Of a stretch of 64,000 bases of DNA, positions 11,771-25,700 are shown one piece after another. The stretch spans positions 41,898,527 to 41,962,526 of the forward strand of contig CM049308.1 in the NCBI GenBank assembly GCA_026874595.1, given 5' to 3'. The notes under the pieces are model-generated. The model made no database searches and was not told the DNA's origin. It worked only from the letters and a program-made list of their open reading frames with translations. The translations under genes were made by a program, and so were the position numbers. Numbering within the stretch: the stretch's first letter is position 1; each line of letters opens with the position of its first letter. Source of the DNA: Sipunculus nudus. Taxonomy: Eukaryota; Annelida; Sipuncula; Golfingiida; Sipunculidae.

Positions 11771-12990
11771 CCCAAATTTTCAGCAGAGAATAAAAACAAC
11801 ATGCATTACTAGATCTGAGTCGTGATAAAATTCAGTCCATGATGTCACATGTGTACCAGCCAATCAAATCAGGACAAAGTCTGGGATCTTGATGAAATCC
11901 TACATTCACACAACAAACGCACATGGAATGTTTACTTAACCTACTACCATGCAGGGCCGTCAGGTAGCTTTTATCAGTTAGCAGCAGCCGAGAAAGTCTC
12001 CATGTATGTGTTAGTTTCGCAGGGGACTAGAGTATATACCACACCTCACTGGTCTCCTTGGGTAGCAATTACTAGTGAGTAACTACCATGTAGCTAGCTA
12101 CAAGGAAACCCTTCATAAATGTATTAGCTGAGCAGGGGACTAAGATACCATCCATGATAGGTGGCCTCATATAGTTTCAATGATTAATTCATATCATTTT
12201 GAAGACTGTTGACAAATTTTGAATTTTTAGCACAGCTAACTTTAAGTTCTTAATAATCCTTCCTTGCCAGCTTAATTTTTTTCCCATTGAATATCCTTTT
12301 TGCCTTTCTAAATTTTTAAAACCTGTTTTAAGATATATTATTCACTTTTTTTCTCATTTCAAATGAAATGAATTTATATTCTGAATTGAAATTCTGAAAT
12401 GAAAATTGAAATTTAATTAAGTTAAGTTAATGAAGAAAACATGTATTATCATATCTCAGCTCGTCTTCACTTTCTTCCTGATTCTATAAATTACAGGGTT
12501 TCATACATTCCTATTTTGCATTTTTCATGCAAATTACATTAAAATAGTTGAAATATTGAAACATTTATAAATTATGTGATCATGAAAGTCAGCATCGAAT
12601 CAAGTGCTGGGGGCCATGGATTTATATATGATGCAATTATTTTGGGAAACGAAGATAAGAATGTAATAGATGCAGGTTTTTCAAGCACCGTGACAAATTC
12701 GAATGCTCTGGCCGTTGCCACAGGTAATATCAACAGAGAATGTACTGTAAATGTAATGCAGTTGAATCCAGGCCAGTCTGATAGTTGCAAATTTAAACAG
12801 AAGTATAAGTGTAAAACACATGTTATAGTTGAACAAATAGAGTACCGGTGTCACTGAGCATTTGCATAAACTAAAACTATCTAGTGAACCTTTGTTGACA
12901 TATAAACCTTTTTTTTAATTGTGTTCATTTTTTAATCCAGTCATCACGTGTTTTGACTGGACATAAATTTCAGTCATTTCTTAAAATTTT
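11771..12990. other. Intergenic; one unrecognised 93-codon frame
   Basis: The only sizeable plus-strand frame is at 12576-12857. It has no recognisable domain, no signal peptide and no partner exon that I could identify. A GCAGGGCCGTCAGGTAGC phrase at about 11952 resembles a hAT-type end but no partner was found. Otherwise nothing was identified. Confidence 0.35.
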
Positions 12991-12999
12991 AGTCATTTC

Positions 13000-13649
13000 G
13001 CGTAATGACTGGTGTTTGCCTTGAAACCGTTTGCTTACTCCTGTAAACGAGTGTTAAAAACGGTGGACCGGGCGCGATCACAGGTGTCAACATGACTACA
13101 GCGCGCGAGGCCGTGTGCATAACGGAGCCACAATACGTGTTATTCAGGACATGCCTGACTGAGCAGGCCCAAAAAAATATAATACATATTCCTGCTTGAT
13201 AAAACACCTCGGGTTGCCGCTCACAATCGCCGGGGCCTCCGGTCACGCGGCCTTGTTATGGTAACAGACTCACGTGGAATGTGTTTACCAACACTCGGAG
13301 CCATAACAAGGTGTTAAACAGCTGTTTGCGAGGTACTGGGACTGTGTGCTGGTATGGTTTTGCTGGGAAACTTTTGAATAAAGCGAAACTGAACTGATAG
13401 TGTGAAAGAACAGGCATTAATATTGCTCCTGATTATGTCCCTTTACTCAACGTCATAAGAACATGGTTAAGCCTGGATGGGCCATGTGATGATATTATAG
13501 GTTTTCGGGCGTCCGACAGGTGGCATTAGATCTTGGTTATGCAACAGTCCATTTTAGTTGTGCACGAAACGGGGTCAAAATGTTGCCTCTTGGAATTTAG
13601 ACTCACTGATCTGCTTTTTAATGCGGAGAAAGTGATCGTTGGTTAATGG
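13000..13649 (+). promoter_or_regulatory. Probable promoter/5' UTR region of APMAP
   Basis: Directly upstream of the first APMAP coding exon, CpG dinucleotides become much more frequent than in the surrounding AT-rich DNA (GCGCGATC, GCGCGCGAGG, CACGCGG). No clear TATA box is visible. A hairpin CCTTGTTATGG...CCATAACAAGG lies at about 13250-13310. Assignment as promoter rests on position and base composition only. Confidence 0.35.
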
Positions 13650-13670
13650 TTGACAAATTTTCTTGTCAGG

Positions 13671-13774
13671 ATGGACGGACATATCAGGAGACGGAAGGGA
13701 GAGCAGCCGAAAGTGGCTGTCACCGAGACAAATGACAACCAACAACTTAAAGAAGACCAACTTTATCGCACCGG
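13671..13774 (+). CDS. APMAP: APMAP exon 1 (cytosolic tail)
   Basis: It encodes MDGHIRRRKGEQPKV and on to YRTG, resembling the basic, acidic-then-linker tail of vertebrate APMAP. It ends in phase 2 at GG before GTCTGT, a non-ideal donor chosen because it is the one that keeps frame with exon 2. The in-frame ATG at 13650 is an alternative start. This is the least certain exon of the gene. Confidence 0.65.
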
Positions 13775-16700
13775 GTCTGTAACGTTTAAACTACAAAGCA
13801 CTGGAAGTACTCCTACCACTATTAGTATTACTATAACAGTCTTAATTGTAACTGCAAGTTACTGCTACCGTGACTGATACAAAATATTCTTGATTCATGT
13901 ACACTGATGTTCACGGTTTATACTGCCCCCCCCCCCCCCCTCTAGGCCACTGTGACTTTCTAGGCCACTGTGACTTTGTTCCTTTGAAAAATTTAGGGAA
14001 AACCTCAATTTTATAATTTTATCACACTTTGGGACTATAATTTCAAAATCACGCATCTGTTTTCCTTCATATTAACCATAAATATTCCCATGTATAGTTT
14101 CTATTTACCTGACAGAAATTAAGTCAGTATTTCTTAATTTATAAAAGTTATGTGCCCAAATATAATGCACTTTGTATAAAATCAGGAAAGATATTTACTA
14201 ACTTAACTTGATAAGTGTTAAAGATAGAGACTTTATTTCTAGTATATAGATTTATTTAATCAAGATTCAGTTGTATACCCAAAATTAGATCTTAATTTTT
14301 GTATTTTTAGCTCAGCTGACTATAAGTCATCTGAGCTATAGTCGTGGTCCTTTGTCTGTCGTCCGTCCAGCCGTCCGGCCGTTAACAGGGCACGTTTTAA
14401 AACTGTTGGACCTACGAATCCAAAATTCTGCATACCATTAGATGTCCCCAAAATCTCCTACCATACCAAAAATTGGGTCATTAGAACTTTGTTCCTTCGA
14501 GATATTAAGGAAAAACCTCCGTTTTCCATAAAAAAGCCATTGTTACACTTCAAGGCTGCCTGATATCAAAACCACTGTTCTGTGATTTTGAAGTTATAGG
14601 CCCAAATATAATGCAATTTTTTAAAAATCAGGAAATATATTTGCTCACTTAACATGAGAATTGCTGAAGCTGGAGACTTTTTTTCAGGAATATAACTTTA
14701 TTTAATCAAGATTCAATTGTTTACCCAAAATTAGATCTGAATTTAGCAAATTGTTCAAGTTATTAGCATAAATAAAAAATCAATACCTTAAATTTTGTCC
14801 AAATTTGGCAGTGGCACGTTTTTTCCCTGTTAGTACTGTTGATTTTATTTTCACAGCATATATACATAAGGATTTAATCTTTTAAAATCTGAAATTTCAA
14901 AGAAAAGAGTAGTTTTTATTCAAGTTTTCATACACCATGTCAAGTGTTGTTTACATCTGGCCCACCTAGTAGTACAGCCTTCACTTGCATTATGTAACCC
15001 ACCCCAGGCAGCTTGCCTTGGCCCAGCTTGGCCACTACTAGCAGGCTTCCCCTCTGCCCTGCACTCATCCCCCCCCCCCCCCAGCTGGTGCTTAAACTAG
15101 ATGAATGTTATAATTTTCTGTATTTTATTTTATTCTTGGACATGCTACATTTTAGATTTTGTATTGTACCACCAGGGTTACAATGATTAAAGTGCACATT
15201 TAATTGTGTCCACAAAGTGATGTATTGCTATGAAAGCGTGGATGTTCATCAGATAAGTAATGCTTTACTTCAGAAGAGTAAAACTTCACCAGGTGTGAAA
15301 TTGACTATTAATTCCAGTAATTAATTATAGCTGAGATTGTAATTAGCATAATGATATTGTTAGTCTCTCATTCAACCAACAGTGTGTATACTTTATTTGA
15401 AAAGATGTTTTTATTTTATCAAATGTACTGAATCTTTTATTTTATTTCGGTGAATAAAATTAAGCATGTACTGAAAACTCCAATGTGCAAAACGTTTTAA
15501 TAGGGATTCAAGGAATAATTTTGTAGATGCCATGTTGTTATATGCATTAAATGCATTATTCCCTTGAAAGTGAAATGAAGGTATTAGTCCATTCTGTCCA
15601 CTTGCCTGTCCATCTGCAAATTTTTCAGATGCATCACAGTATCTCAAAACTTTTACTGTTTTTCTTCATGACAGTTTTGTCAGAGTATTAGTTTGCAATC
15701 ATATATTGAGAACTTTACTATAACCAAGTAGGAGGGCCCTTTCCTCTTAGCTTCTCATATGCTTATATAAATAAAAAACATTACAATAGAATATTTTTCA
15801 TATTTTGCATTTGAAAAAATTTCAAACTTAAGCTGGTTGTCGTGACCCATGGGTCCTTTGTTTATATTCTGGATTCTCAACATCATTGTTTGGCTAAAAC
15901 TGAATAAATACCAGACATGGTGCGAATACTTGGCAAATGTATATGAATATTAAATATGAATATGTACTCGATCCATTATAAAATTTCTTGCATAAGAATG
16001 GGAATTCAGGTAAAAATGAAAGTATTTGAATACCAGTGCAAATACTTTCAAAATGTATTCATGAATGCATTCATGAATATATTCTATAATATTATTTTAA
16101 TAATCATTTCAGTTATATTTTATTAAAAAAATCATATGATTCTCTTATTATTTTTAATAAAAATTATATTTGGCACAATATTTGTTATTTAATTTTAATA
16201 AATAGTTAAACTCTTATATTATATGTTCTGCTTATCAGTTATATGGCCAAGTCAAAATCTGTATGACAGTGGCACTCCATTTGTTTATAAAATAAATGAA
16301 ATCAATCTCTTCCCTGTCTCCAAAGAAACTATCAAAATCATACATAAGCTTAACACTAACAACTCATAATACAGCTTATATTTATTTCCACACAAAACGA
16401 GCATGTGCCTCATTTCAAAATCATATTTTTTTATCTTATATAACAGCTGAGCGCCGTAACCCATAGGTCCCTTGTTTTAAAATTATTAGCATTATTACAA
16501 AATAAGTACAGATCTTAAATTATGTCTAACTTTGACCATAGCATGTTTTTTTTTTCCTGTAGGTACTTTTGATTCAATTTTTGCAGCCGGTACACATAAG
16601 TAATTAATCCATCAAATTCTGGAATTTGATATAAATGCTAAAAAATTAGGCTAGTTATTGAAGTTTTATTCAGAGGCTCTATTGTATTCATTGGCATCTC

Positions 16701-19700
16701 CAGGCTGCACACTTCTGGTCACTAAAGCCCTGCCTAGGTAACCTAGTTAATGATGCAACACTGGTCCAGTCTCCTGCTGTCACAGGTGTACAGTTATTTT
16801 CATGCCACCTCCCCCACCCCTCCACCCCTTCAGGTGCATTGCAATAATTGTTATTGGCCTTTTGTGTTTAATTAAGTGTGTTTGTCCACAACATAACTCA
16901 TGAACTGGTAGTCATGAATGGAATATCATGAAATTTCCAGGGTATTTCGGGGAATGGGTCAATAAAGGAGTTAATAGATTTTGGTGTGGATCATCAAGAC
17001 ATTTCACAAATGATAGTAAATAATACTGTCTTGAAAGTTTTCCCTCTATATTACATGTAAAGCAGGATGGGGGGGGGGGCATGGCCGCCTGTGCCACTCA
17101 TTTGTTATATAAATTCATTTGTAATATATATATTTCAACCAATATTGAAAATGATTTTCCTTTTTGTACAGTCAAGGAAACATCAAGGAATTTAATTTTT
17201 AAAAATGCTTCAAATTTCGGAAAGTTCAGGGAATTTAAATGTGTAAATGCCTCAAACTAGGAGAGGTCATGGAATTCAAATAAGTAAATGCCTAAAACCA
17301 GGGAAAGGTCATGGAATTCAAATAAGTAAATGCCTCAAATCAGGGAGAGGTCAGAGAATTTGATTTGCTGGGATGGACATATTTTGCTTCATGTCCAGTC
17401 TGCATTTCAGGACATATTAATGGTTTCGGTTTGTCAGGATGGTCCTTGATGTCTCTGTTTTACTTGACATCTCTTGTTTTTCTTGATGTCTCTAGTTTTT
17501 CTTGGTATCTCTTTAATTTCTTGTTGCCTTTTATATGCAGATTTTCAGTATGATCTCTTCTTTTTGTATCTGCAGGTTTGGGACACTACTAAAGATTGCC
17601 CTGGTGATGTTTGTGTTGCTCCCAGCCTTGTGTGTGATGTGCATTGGTTTGTTTGTGAAAGCACCAATTGAAGCAGAGTCTTTCAGGTAATTTATTATTT
17701 TTACTGTAAAATGATATAATAATCTTTTGTTCGTTAACCATGTTAAATGTAAAAGAAATAATTACTGCTATCACTGTCCATTAGCTGGGCAGAAAAATAA
17801 TGCTATGAACTTTTAATCACACATTTAAGTACACATGCTATAGATTATTTCAGCTTTTAAAAAATACCAGAAAAAGCCATATGTCTTTTTTTTTCAGACA
17901 AGTATTGTCTGTTTTCTGATGAAGTCAGTCAGAGGCCAAATGAACTAGATTAATGAGAACATTTGTTATTCCTGAATTGTGATTTTCAAGCACCAGCTGA
18001 TGTGATCTGTGATGATACATTGTGTTTTACTTTTTCATTTCATACTTCTTTCAACAGTTTTTATTATTATGTTTTTAATTTTCAAGTGTAACCATCTGGG
18101 AGATGCTCACAGATGAGCTTAAGTCTTTGTGTCGCTGTTAAAATGGAAAGTATTACAGGTGGTCATTTAATTTTATTTTCAGTCTAGGGAAGCCTCCAGC
18201 CTTTGAGGGACCTCTGACACCAAACACTCGGCTGAGGAAAGCTGTCAGGAAGTTTGAGAATGAGCTGAGGGGCCCTGAATCCATGATCATGAGGAATGGT
18301 AAACTTCTACAAGAGTTGGCAATATTGATATCAATTAGCCTCTCAACCAGAAAAATAATGCAGCTGGAATAAGGTACAGGCCTAATTATAATGATAGAAA
18401 CCAAGTCCATACCTTACAAGTTATTTTAGCCTGCAGTTAGATAAATATTTTAGAAAGTAAAGTTATCAGTACATCTCAGAATTATTGACAAATGTCAAGG
18501 TCACTGGCGCATGTATAGAGAGCTACATTTAACAGTTGCTGATTTGGTGTTTATGGTGGTGAATATGGCAAAAGTTTTAAAATAAAAAGTGATGTTGGCA
18601 ACCATGGCAGACACCTTGTCACTCTTCCGCAAGCTTCAGAAAGTTGAAAAGTATAGATGATGGTTCTTATTTTTTAATTTTTCTCTCATATTAGTCCATT
18701 AGTCCCTCGAGCTGCTTTGTGTCAAACTTACTAATTTTGAGGGAGTAATCACCAAAATTTCTATGGATACCAACAAATTGAAAAGACAATAGAGATGTTC
18801 CTGCTCCTTGCTTGTCCAAAAGATGAATAATAAATGTCCATTTATTATAGACTTTTGTTCAGATATATTTGAAATCACAAAAGAAATTAGACCTGCATGT
18901 ATATGCCAGACTATCAGGAATAGACTTGGCGAAATTTGATAAAATATTTAAAATAAAAGTTGTGAAGGCATTTCATTTTCACAGAGAGCAAACATCATAA
19001 CTTTGTGATTTAAAGCATGTTTATTGTATACATTGTGTTTGCTTGTTCAATTTGTCATCTGATAATTTTAAAACTGATATTGATTATATCACCGGCAGGT
19101 GATTTGATTAGCATTTTTATGTGAAACATGTAACATGTTAGATTGCTAGGCACCCCTTGGATAGACTTGTAACCACTTTGAATTATCTTTAGAGACATTC
19201 AACTAACAAAGACCATGAACACACACATAATGTACAAAAGGCAAGATTTAAAGACGATGACAATTGTTGAGGAATCACAATACCTGACAAGTATATATAT
19301 TTATAAAATATATCCACTTCCGAACACTGTGCTGTGCTTCTCAGTATACCAAGAAGAAAATGAATTAAACGCAGCCTTCTGTAAATTTTCAGGGCTTATC
19401 TACACTGGGACAGCAGACGGCAAGATTGTGGAGATCAACAAAGACAAAATAAGGACTGTGGCTAAACTTGGTACTCCACCGTGTGGTGAGTATGACTGGA
19501 ATATGTTTACTCCTCCAGGTAGTGTGACTTTTATGTTATATGTCTACTACATCATGTGGTGAGTATGACTGGTATATGTTTACTCCACCTTGTGGTGAGT
19601 ATGACTGGTATATTTTCTCCACTGTGTGGTGAGTATGACCTGGATATGTTTACTCAACCATGTGGTGAGTATGACTGGTATATGTTTTATGCACCTTTGG

Positions 19701-22700
19701 TTAGTATGACTTGGATATGTTTACTACACCTGTGGTAAGTATGACTGGTATATGTTTACTCCACCATGTGGTATATATGACTGGTATGTTATGTGTGTAC
19801 TCCACCATGTGGTGAATGTGACTGGTATGTTATGTGTGTACTCCACCATGTGGTGAATATGACTGGTATGTTATGTGTGAACTCCACCATGTGGTGAATG
19901 TGACTGGTAGGTTATGTGCGTACTCCACCATGTGGTGAATATGACTGGTATGTTATGTGCGTACTCCACCATGTGGTGAATATGACTTGTATCTTATGTG
20001 TGTACTCAACTATGTGATAAATATGACTAGTATGATATGTGTGTACTCCACCATGTGGTGAATGTGACTGGTATGTTATATGTGTACTCCACCATGTGGT
20101 GAATATGACTGGTATGTTATGTGTGTACTCCACCATGTGGTGAATATGACTGGTATGTTATGTGTACTCCACCATGTGGTAAATATGACTGGTATGTTAT
20201 GTGTGTACTCCACCATGTGGTGAATGTGACTGGTATGTTATGTGTGTACTCCACCATGTGGTGAATGTGACTTGTATGTTATGTGTGTACTCCACCATGT
20301 GGTGAATGTGACTGGTATGTGTAGAGTTCGCGACAAGAAGACAAATGTCAGCAACAATCCACACTAATTTATTACACGCTGAACATACAATGTCGTGCGA
20401 ACACAGCTCAACAAGATGGCGATCATTTTCAGGAATGTCCACTTATGATGCAATGCGGTTACCATAAAGTACCATTAAACATTACCGTATAGTGGCGACA
20501 TCTCGACCATACCACAGTATGTTATGTGTGTACTCCACCATGTGGTAAATATGACTGATATGTTATGTGTGTACTCCACCATGTGGTGATCGTGACTGGT
20601 ATGTTATGTGTGTACTCCACTTGCACTGGTTTATGTGTTTCCTCTTTTTTTTATTATCACCATTTATAATGGCCCATAGCCTTCCAGATCAAGCCAAACC
20701 ATAATTGACTAGTTTGTGTGTTCATAGTTTGTCAATTTTTATGCACATTTAATCATATGTTCAGTGTTTTTCTAGCTCATATACTCTATGGAAATGATTA
20801 ACTGGATGTAACTAGAACCTATATTATGTCTTACAGTAAAACACAGCCATGTTACCCTTGCATGTTATCTGCAGTTTATGGTTAATCACTCGTCAGATGT
20901 AATATGAACACTTAAATAGTGTTGTTAATTGATTTCATTTGATTTCAGGAAGTTTTGAAGATGAACCAACATGTGGCCGGCCGCTGGGCATGAGGTTCAA
21001 CCATGAGGGACGTCTGATTGTGCTGGATGCATATCTTGGAATATTTGAGGTCACTGTAGAGACAGGTAATCCTGTATCACAGTAAGCTAATATTAAAATG
21101 AGATTATTGATATGTCATGATACCTAGACTAGTATTAGTAACTGGCTGTGTTGTCACTGTCACAATATGAAGACCATCAGAATATTAGCTGTGCTGTTGC
21201 TGTCACAATATGAAGACCATCAGAATATTAGCTGTGTTGTCACTGTCACAATATGAAGACCATCAGAATATTAGCTGTGCTGTCACTATCTTAATATATG
21301 AAGATATAAATATGAAGACCATCAGAATATTAGTTGTGATGTCACTATCACATTGTGAAGACCATCAGAATATTTGCTGTGCTGTCACAATCACAATGTG
21401 AAGACCATCAGAATATTAATTGTGCAGTCACTATCACAATATGAAGACCACCAGAATATTAGCTGTGCTCTTACAATCACAGTGTGAAGACCATCAGAAT
21501 ATTAGCTGTGCTGTCACTAACACAATATGAAAACATCAGAGCATAAGCTGAGTTGACAAAATGTCATCTGAGGTAAAGGGATTTTGTGATGGCGCTTGGT
21601 CCATTAAAGCATTTTCAATTATATTACAGCCTCTGTATTTTTTGTCAATAACTAGATCTCTTTTCCAGTACCCTTTCTGGATGGGTTAACACAAGCTTTG
21701 ATGTCAGACTTGGCTGAACACCATTACCCATAAGCCAATTGTATTTCTTCTTTGGCTGCATTAGTTGATCTTATCATTTTAGCCTCACTTCTTTTAGAGT
21801 TTTAAAACTGTGCTGTCACAATCACAGTATGAAAACATAAGAATATTACCTGTGCTGTCACTATCACAATATGAAGACCATAAAAATATTAGCTGTGCTG
21901 TCATAACCTCAATATAAAAACCATCAGAATATTAGCTTTGCTGTCACTATCACAATATGATAACCATCAGAACTTTAGCTGAGCTGTTGCTGTCACAATA
22001 TGAAGACCATCAGAATATTAGCTGTGCTGTCACTATCTTAATATGAAGACCATCAGAATATTAGCTGTGCTGTCACTATCTCAATATGAAGACCATCAGA
22101 ATATTAGTTGTGATGTCACTATCACATTGTGAAGACCATCAGAATATTTGCTGTGCTGTCACAATCACAATGTGAAGACCATCAGAATATTAATTGTGCA
22201 GTCACTATCACAATATGAAGACCACAAGAATTTTAGCTGTGCTCTTACAATCACAGTGTGAAGACCATCAGAATATTAGCTGTGCTGTCACTAACACAAT
22301 ATGAAAACATCAGAGCATAAGCTGAGTTGACAAAATGTCATCTGAGGTAAAGAGATTTTGTGATGGTGCTTGGTCCATTAAAGCATTTTCAATTATATTA
22401 CAGCCTCTGTATTTTTTGTCAATAACTAGATCTCTTTGCCAGTACCCTTTCTATATGGGTTAACACAAGCTTTGATGTCAGACTTGGCTGAACACCAATA
22501 CCCATAAGCCAATTGTATTTCTTCTTTGGCTGCATTAGTTGATCTTATCATTTTAGCCTCACTTCTTTAAGAGTTTTAAAAAAGTGCTCTGCTTTCACAT
22601 CAGTTGAGAGATGAACTGTGTCAGGTGTTTTAATTAACCTGTTGTGGTGCCCACTGATTTATTACTGTTAACAGTAATTTGCCCTCATGAGTAATAATAA

Positions 22701-25700
22701 GATGACTTGTTTCTAAATGTTCAGGCAACTTCAAGATGCTACTTCCTTCAACTGTTGAGATTGATGGAGAAAGGCCAGCCCTTCTGAATGACCTTGACAT
22801 TGATTCTGATGGTATGATCTACTTCACTGACTCCAGTACAAAATGGCAGCGCAGGTTCAACCGCTATGCAATATTAGAAGCCAGTGCTAATGGCAGGTAT
22901 TTGTTTTATACCAATTTGTTGAATTCTAAATTTTTCCATAGAACACTTTGTAAGCAAGGTTATTTTCTTAAACTGAAGTATTTATTATATCTCATACTGA
23001 TCTGTCGTTTTGTCTCTTTTTCATTGTCTTGCAGGACATCTGTCAGTGTAAGCCCTTTGCTTGTACCACATGATCTGCCAGCACCAACACTTCTACTGTA
23101 AATTGTGTTATTTTTAATACAGCTGACTTTTTGTCATGCTGAGCTATAGTGATCATCCTTTGTCCATCATCCTTTCTGCAGGCCATCTGTCTGTTAACAT
23201 GGCACAAATCATAACCTCTAGACATAGAAATTACCAACAGAAGATCCATAAAGGTCCGTAAAAAACTTCCTAGGAAACTTGAAATTAGGTCACTGTGACC
23301 TATATACTAAGACTTAAGGGGATTGTTTGTACAGCCCAAGACAATTAAAAATTGATGCAGTATCTTAATAATAAGTGCATGGATTGCCATGATTCTGGCT
23401 TTTCTATTGATCATGGACAGTTTCATCAGCTGATGAAGACTGGTGGCACAACCTGTATTTTATGTAATTTTACACATTTTCTTCTATTTTTGAGACCTTC
23501 AAATGACAGCAGTCATATCAATTTCTGAGCTATGGTTTCATCTAGTGTCCTGAAATCTTGTATATTTATTGATCATGACTTGAAAATAACAGGAAAGGTT
23601 TTACAGTATTTACTCATCGGTCATATATTTTGCATGAAAATGGAAATGATTGGTCTCAGCCAGATGTACATTCCTGTCCTCTGTTAAGAATTGCACATAA
23701 TCTTGCCACGTCACCAACATTCGTGAAATATCATAATTCCTAGTTCTCATTTCAGCCATAATGTGAGAGGTTATGCATCATGAACATCAACTGAGCATCA
23801 TGACCCAAGGGTCAATATTCTTTACATGCAAATAAACATATAGACCTAAAACCTTTACAATATATATATATATATATCTTGCTGTCACTGATGTAGGTGC
23901 TCTCACAAGAAAGGATACCATATATGTTCTTTCAGGCTGGTGAAGTATGATCCAGTAAAAAATAACACACAGGTTTTAATGCGGAAATTGTCTTTTGCCA
24001 ATGGGGTTCAGTTGTCCAGGAACCAGGAGTATCTCCTGGTTGTGGAGACAACTTTTTGCAGAATTCATAAGTAAGTGTACTTGTGGTAGAATTCTTTTTG
24101 CTTGAGCATTTTCTACTCTGATAGAACGAAAGGCATTTGCATATCTGATTCCATAACCATCATAATTGTAATCCTGCTGTTCTGAAGCTAAATAGAAAAT
24201 GGAAATTAAAAAATTCAGTAAAATAATTTTGTACAATTGTAACTCAGCTTGGTTATGAACATTGATATTTGTGGTTTACTCTGAAGGGCATTTCAGGCAC
24301 TCTTTGTCTTGTGTATTATTAGGGTTAGGGTTATCTCATTATGTACTACCCTAGTCAGTTGTGAAACATCTCACCTTTCTTTGATTGGATAAATTGTTTT
24401 TATATACAACTTTTAGCATCATTTCATTTTCTTCTGTGTTCCCAATGAAAATTGATTTCTTTCAATGAAGAATAAAAAACTGAAACTTATCACTGTGACT
24501 GTGAGCAGAATGCTGTAGAATGAGAATCCAGAGTGGAATGAGGAGCTGTGCATGGCAGGTGAACCCAGTGTTAGAATTAGAACCCATGCCTTGAGTACAA
24601 TTAGAACCCTATGGGTGCATGTGAGTCTGTGTTTTGAATGAAAACCTCTGAGAAGAAAGAAATCCTGTTGGTGGAATGTTAACATATGATTAGGCTGAGT
24701 ACCTAAGGGCAGGATAAGAACCATAGTACTGTTAAAGCTGCCCAAAACACAGCAATGTTTACAAACAGGAAATACATGTAACCTAAAGTGGTAGGTTGCA
24801 TATATGTGGATGAAGAAAGGTCACTTGTTGCAAAACGCCATTTGCAAAGCTGTGGCTTATCTGACTTGCCACTAGATGCCTTTGTTGAATTTGTTTTGAT
24901 TATTTAGACGGCCCCCACATATTATAAACACATTGAAATAAACAAAACAAGCAGTCTGTGTGCAGTTATATCCAAGTGTTCTGGCCTATTTTTATAAAAG
25001 CTCCAAGGGATTACCTTTAGTTTATTAAGGTCAGAAAGGTCATAAGGCCACTTTTATGGAATCCTTTCCTGCAGGTACTACTTGAAAGGTCCTAAAGCCG
25101 GGCAGAGTGAGCTCTTCACAGATAACATGCCAGGTCTGCCAGACAATGTGCGTCCCAGCAGCTCCGGGGGATACTGGGTAGGAATAGCTGTAGTCAGGAA
25201 CCCAAACAAATTTGGAGTGTTTGATGGATTATCTACGTGGCCAGGAGTCAGGAACTTGTTTACCAAGGTAAGCTTGAGTAAGGTAATTTAAGTCATCAGG
25301 TACATAAATCAACTGGGCATATTAATTTGAATGACACAACATCATAAAAAGCATTTTCTGGTCACTGCTGTCCCTAAAGATCCCTGTCTGATCATGAATA
25401 GGTAAGCCACACCAAAAAAATTAATTGTTCTGTAGACTTTTCTAAAACCTGTAAAAAATAACATTTTTTAATTGAAAAAAACTTTATAATTATTAGTTGA
25501 GACAGAATATGTAGAATTATGCAAAATAGTTTAAAAATTACAAAAATCCTCTTTACTTTTTGAGCTGATGCAAATTATGAATGTGATAGTTCATCAATTT
25601 TCCATACCTGTAAGAATTAGTTTTAGATATTAAGGCAGGAGCACAAGTATGCATTGTTACCAAAGACCCGATCCTCATTTGCAAAAAAATTGGGAGCTGT

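Noticed and set aside
12576-12857. A 93-codon frame on the plus strand with no known motif
   Set aside because: No domain, no partner exons, no conserved context and the opposite strand is also open; reported only as an unassigned stretch.
19490-22310. Regular repeats that could be mistaken for a CRISPR array
   Set aside because: Units are directly adjacent without unique spacers, they lie in introns of an animal gene, and there are no cas genes.
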